Shown here in pieces: positions 63,648 to 64,000 of a stretch of 64,000 nt of DNA (position 1 is its first letter; every line of letters starts with the position of its first letter). Under the pieces are notes generated by a model. That model saw nothing but the letters and a program-made list of their open reading frames with translations. It made no database searches and was not told the DNA's origin. Location of the stretch: assembly GCA_030180135.1 (NCBI GenBank), contig CM058231.1:28337034-28401033 (forward strand), written 5' to 3'. This DNA is from Orychophragmus violaceus (Eukaryota > Streptophyta > Magnoliopsida > Brassicales > Brassicaceae). The translations under genes and the position numbers were made by a program.

Positions 63648-64000
63648 TGATATATCATGGTTTTTAGGTGTTTTAGGCTATGATATATGTACATAATCGA
63701 GTCTTCTATAGAGTCTTTTGAGTCCTTTCAGGTACTTTACAGGTTTTAGCACGTTTGGAGCTTACTTAGACATTATGGCGCATTCTAGAGCATTTTGGAG
63801 CAATTGCCCGAGAAGAAGAAGTCACTGCCGATAGCAGACACTTGTGTCGATCGACACATATTGTGAATCGGTCGACACAAGGTCGTGACAGAGTTATCTC
63901 GCGAGTTTTAATGAAGATTTGGAAATTGTAACTTGGCCCAGAAGTTTCTCTTAATTATAAAGTGACCCAAATCGTGTTTTAGCTTTTAATTAGGTTTTAC
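63648..64000 (+). repeat. 3' LTR of Athila-2 (first 353 bp)
   Basis: Matches the start of 55983-57160. Palindrome pair intact: 63843-63858 and GAATCGGTCGACAC at 63865-63878, then TATAAA at 63956-63961, 78 bp downstream. The LTR continues past the window. Confidence 0.9.

Larger units (their letters stand above)
41705..64000 (-). mobile_element. full-length family X LTR element, minus strand, non-autonomous
   Basis: 3' LTR 41705-47312, internal region 47313-53191, 5' LTR from 53192 interrupted at 55983 by Athila-2 and continuing outside the window. Polypurine tract at 47313-47325 (AAGTGGGGAAGAA on minus), Met-tRNA primer site at 53175-53186. The LTRs are about 3.6 kb. After removal of the nested solo LTR the internal region is only 3.2 kb and shows gag remnants but no protease, RT or integrase. 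LTR ends differ noticeably (about 10% over the first 100 bp), so it is old. Large LTRs plus a Met-tRNA site suggest a Gypsy chromovirus relative; the lineage is not proven. Confidence 0.85.
55983..64000 (+). mobile_element. Athila-2: deleted Athila-like Gypsy, cut by the window end
   Basis: 5' LTR 55983-57160 (1178 bp), primer site 57167, gag, protease, then no RT, RNase H or integrase; an ORF-1-like gene at 60831, polypurine tract 63635-63647, and the 3' LTR from 63648 running off the window. The first 353 bp of the LTRs differ at about 13 positions (roughly 3.7%). Paired TCGATCGA palindromes occur in the LTRs and at six or more internal places. The TSD cannot be checked. Confidence 0.9.

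Overview
This window is plant heterochromatin, most likely pericentromeric DNA of a Brassicaceae species. The evidence is its content: Athila and Tat lineage Gypsy elements, Ty1/copia elements primed by initiator Met-tRNA, and a CACTA transposon end that begins CACTACAAGAAAA. I cannot name the species. I found no intact host gene, no tRNA or rRNA gene and no CRISPR array. Almost every base belongs to transposable elements inserted into one another, and most boundaries can be placed to the base because target-site duplications (TSDs) survive.

Layout, left to right. (1) 1-3406: a minus-strand Copia element (Copia-L), cut by the window edge, inserted into the end of a CACTA transposon (3407-4067). 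(2) 4408-11644: a complete young plus-strand Copia (Copia-1, TSD GTTAG) that splits a small minus-strand reading frame in non-TE DNA. (3) From about 11882: a minus-strand Tat-type Gypsy that forms the scaffold for most of what follows. Its 3' LTR is at 11882-12417, an antisense gene-like remnant at 12721-13666, and pol fragments at 14514-15284, 19007-21470 and 41491-41704. It is interrupted by a solo LTR of 'family X' (15285-19001, TSD CTTAG), by an Athila element (Athila-1, 21471-41490, TSD TATTC) which itself carries a minus-strand Copia (Copia-2, 29200-36170), and by a full family X element starting at 41705. (4) 41705 to the window end: the family X element, minus strand, with LTRs of about 3.6 kb. 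It contains a 2-kb mini-LTR element (44803-46821, TSD CTTGT), a second family X solo LTR (47629-50307, TSD CTACT) and a second Athila-like Gypsy (Athila-2, 55983 to beyond 64000).

Functionally, only Copia-1 approaches a working element: one continuous pol frame, 6 differences between its LTRs, and a single gag frameshift. Athila-1 has recognisable gag, protease, RT, RNase H, integrase and an ATHILA ORF-1 protein, but one stop and two frameshifts break gag-pol and its 5' LTR has lost its core promoter. Copia-2, Copia-L, Athila-2, family X and the mini-LTR element look non-autonomous.

The most striking unexplained signal is a class of short GC-rich palindromes built on TCGATCGA (GTGTCGATCGACAC and relatives) or TATCGGCC/GGCCGATA. 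They occur in pairs or arrays in Copia and Gypsy elements alike. In all five LTR families where I could place a TATA-like box, they lie about 65-90 bp upstream of it, and they recur in leaders and inter-gene spacers. A second unexplained structure is a row of up to four bulged hairpins conserved in every family X LTR.
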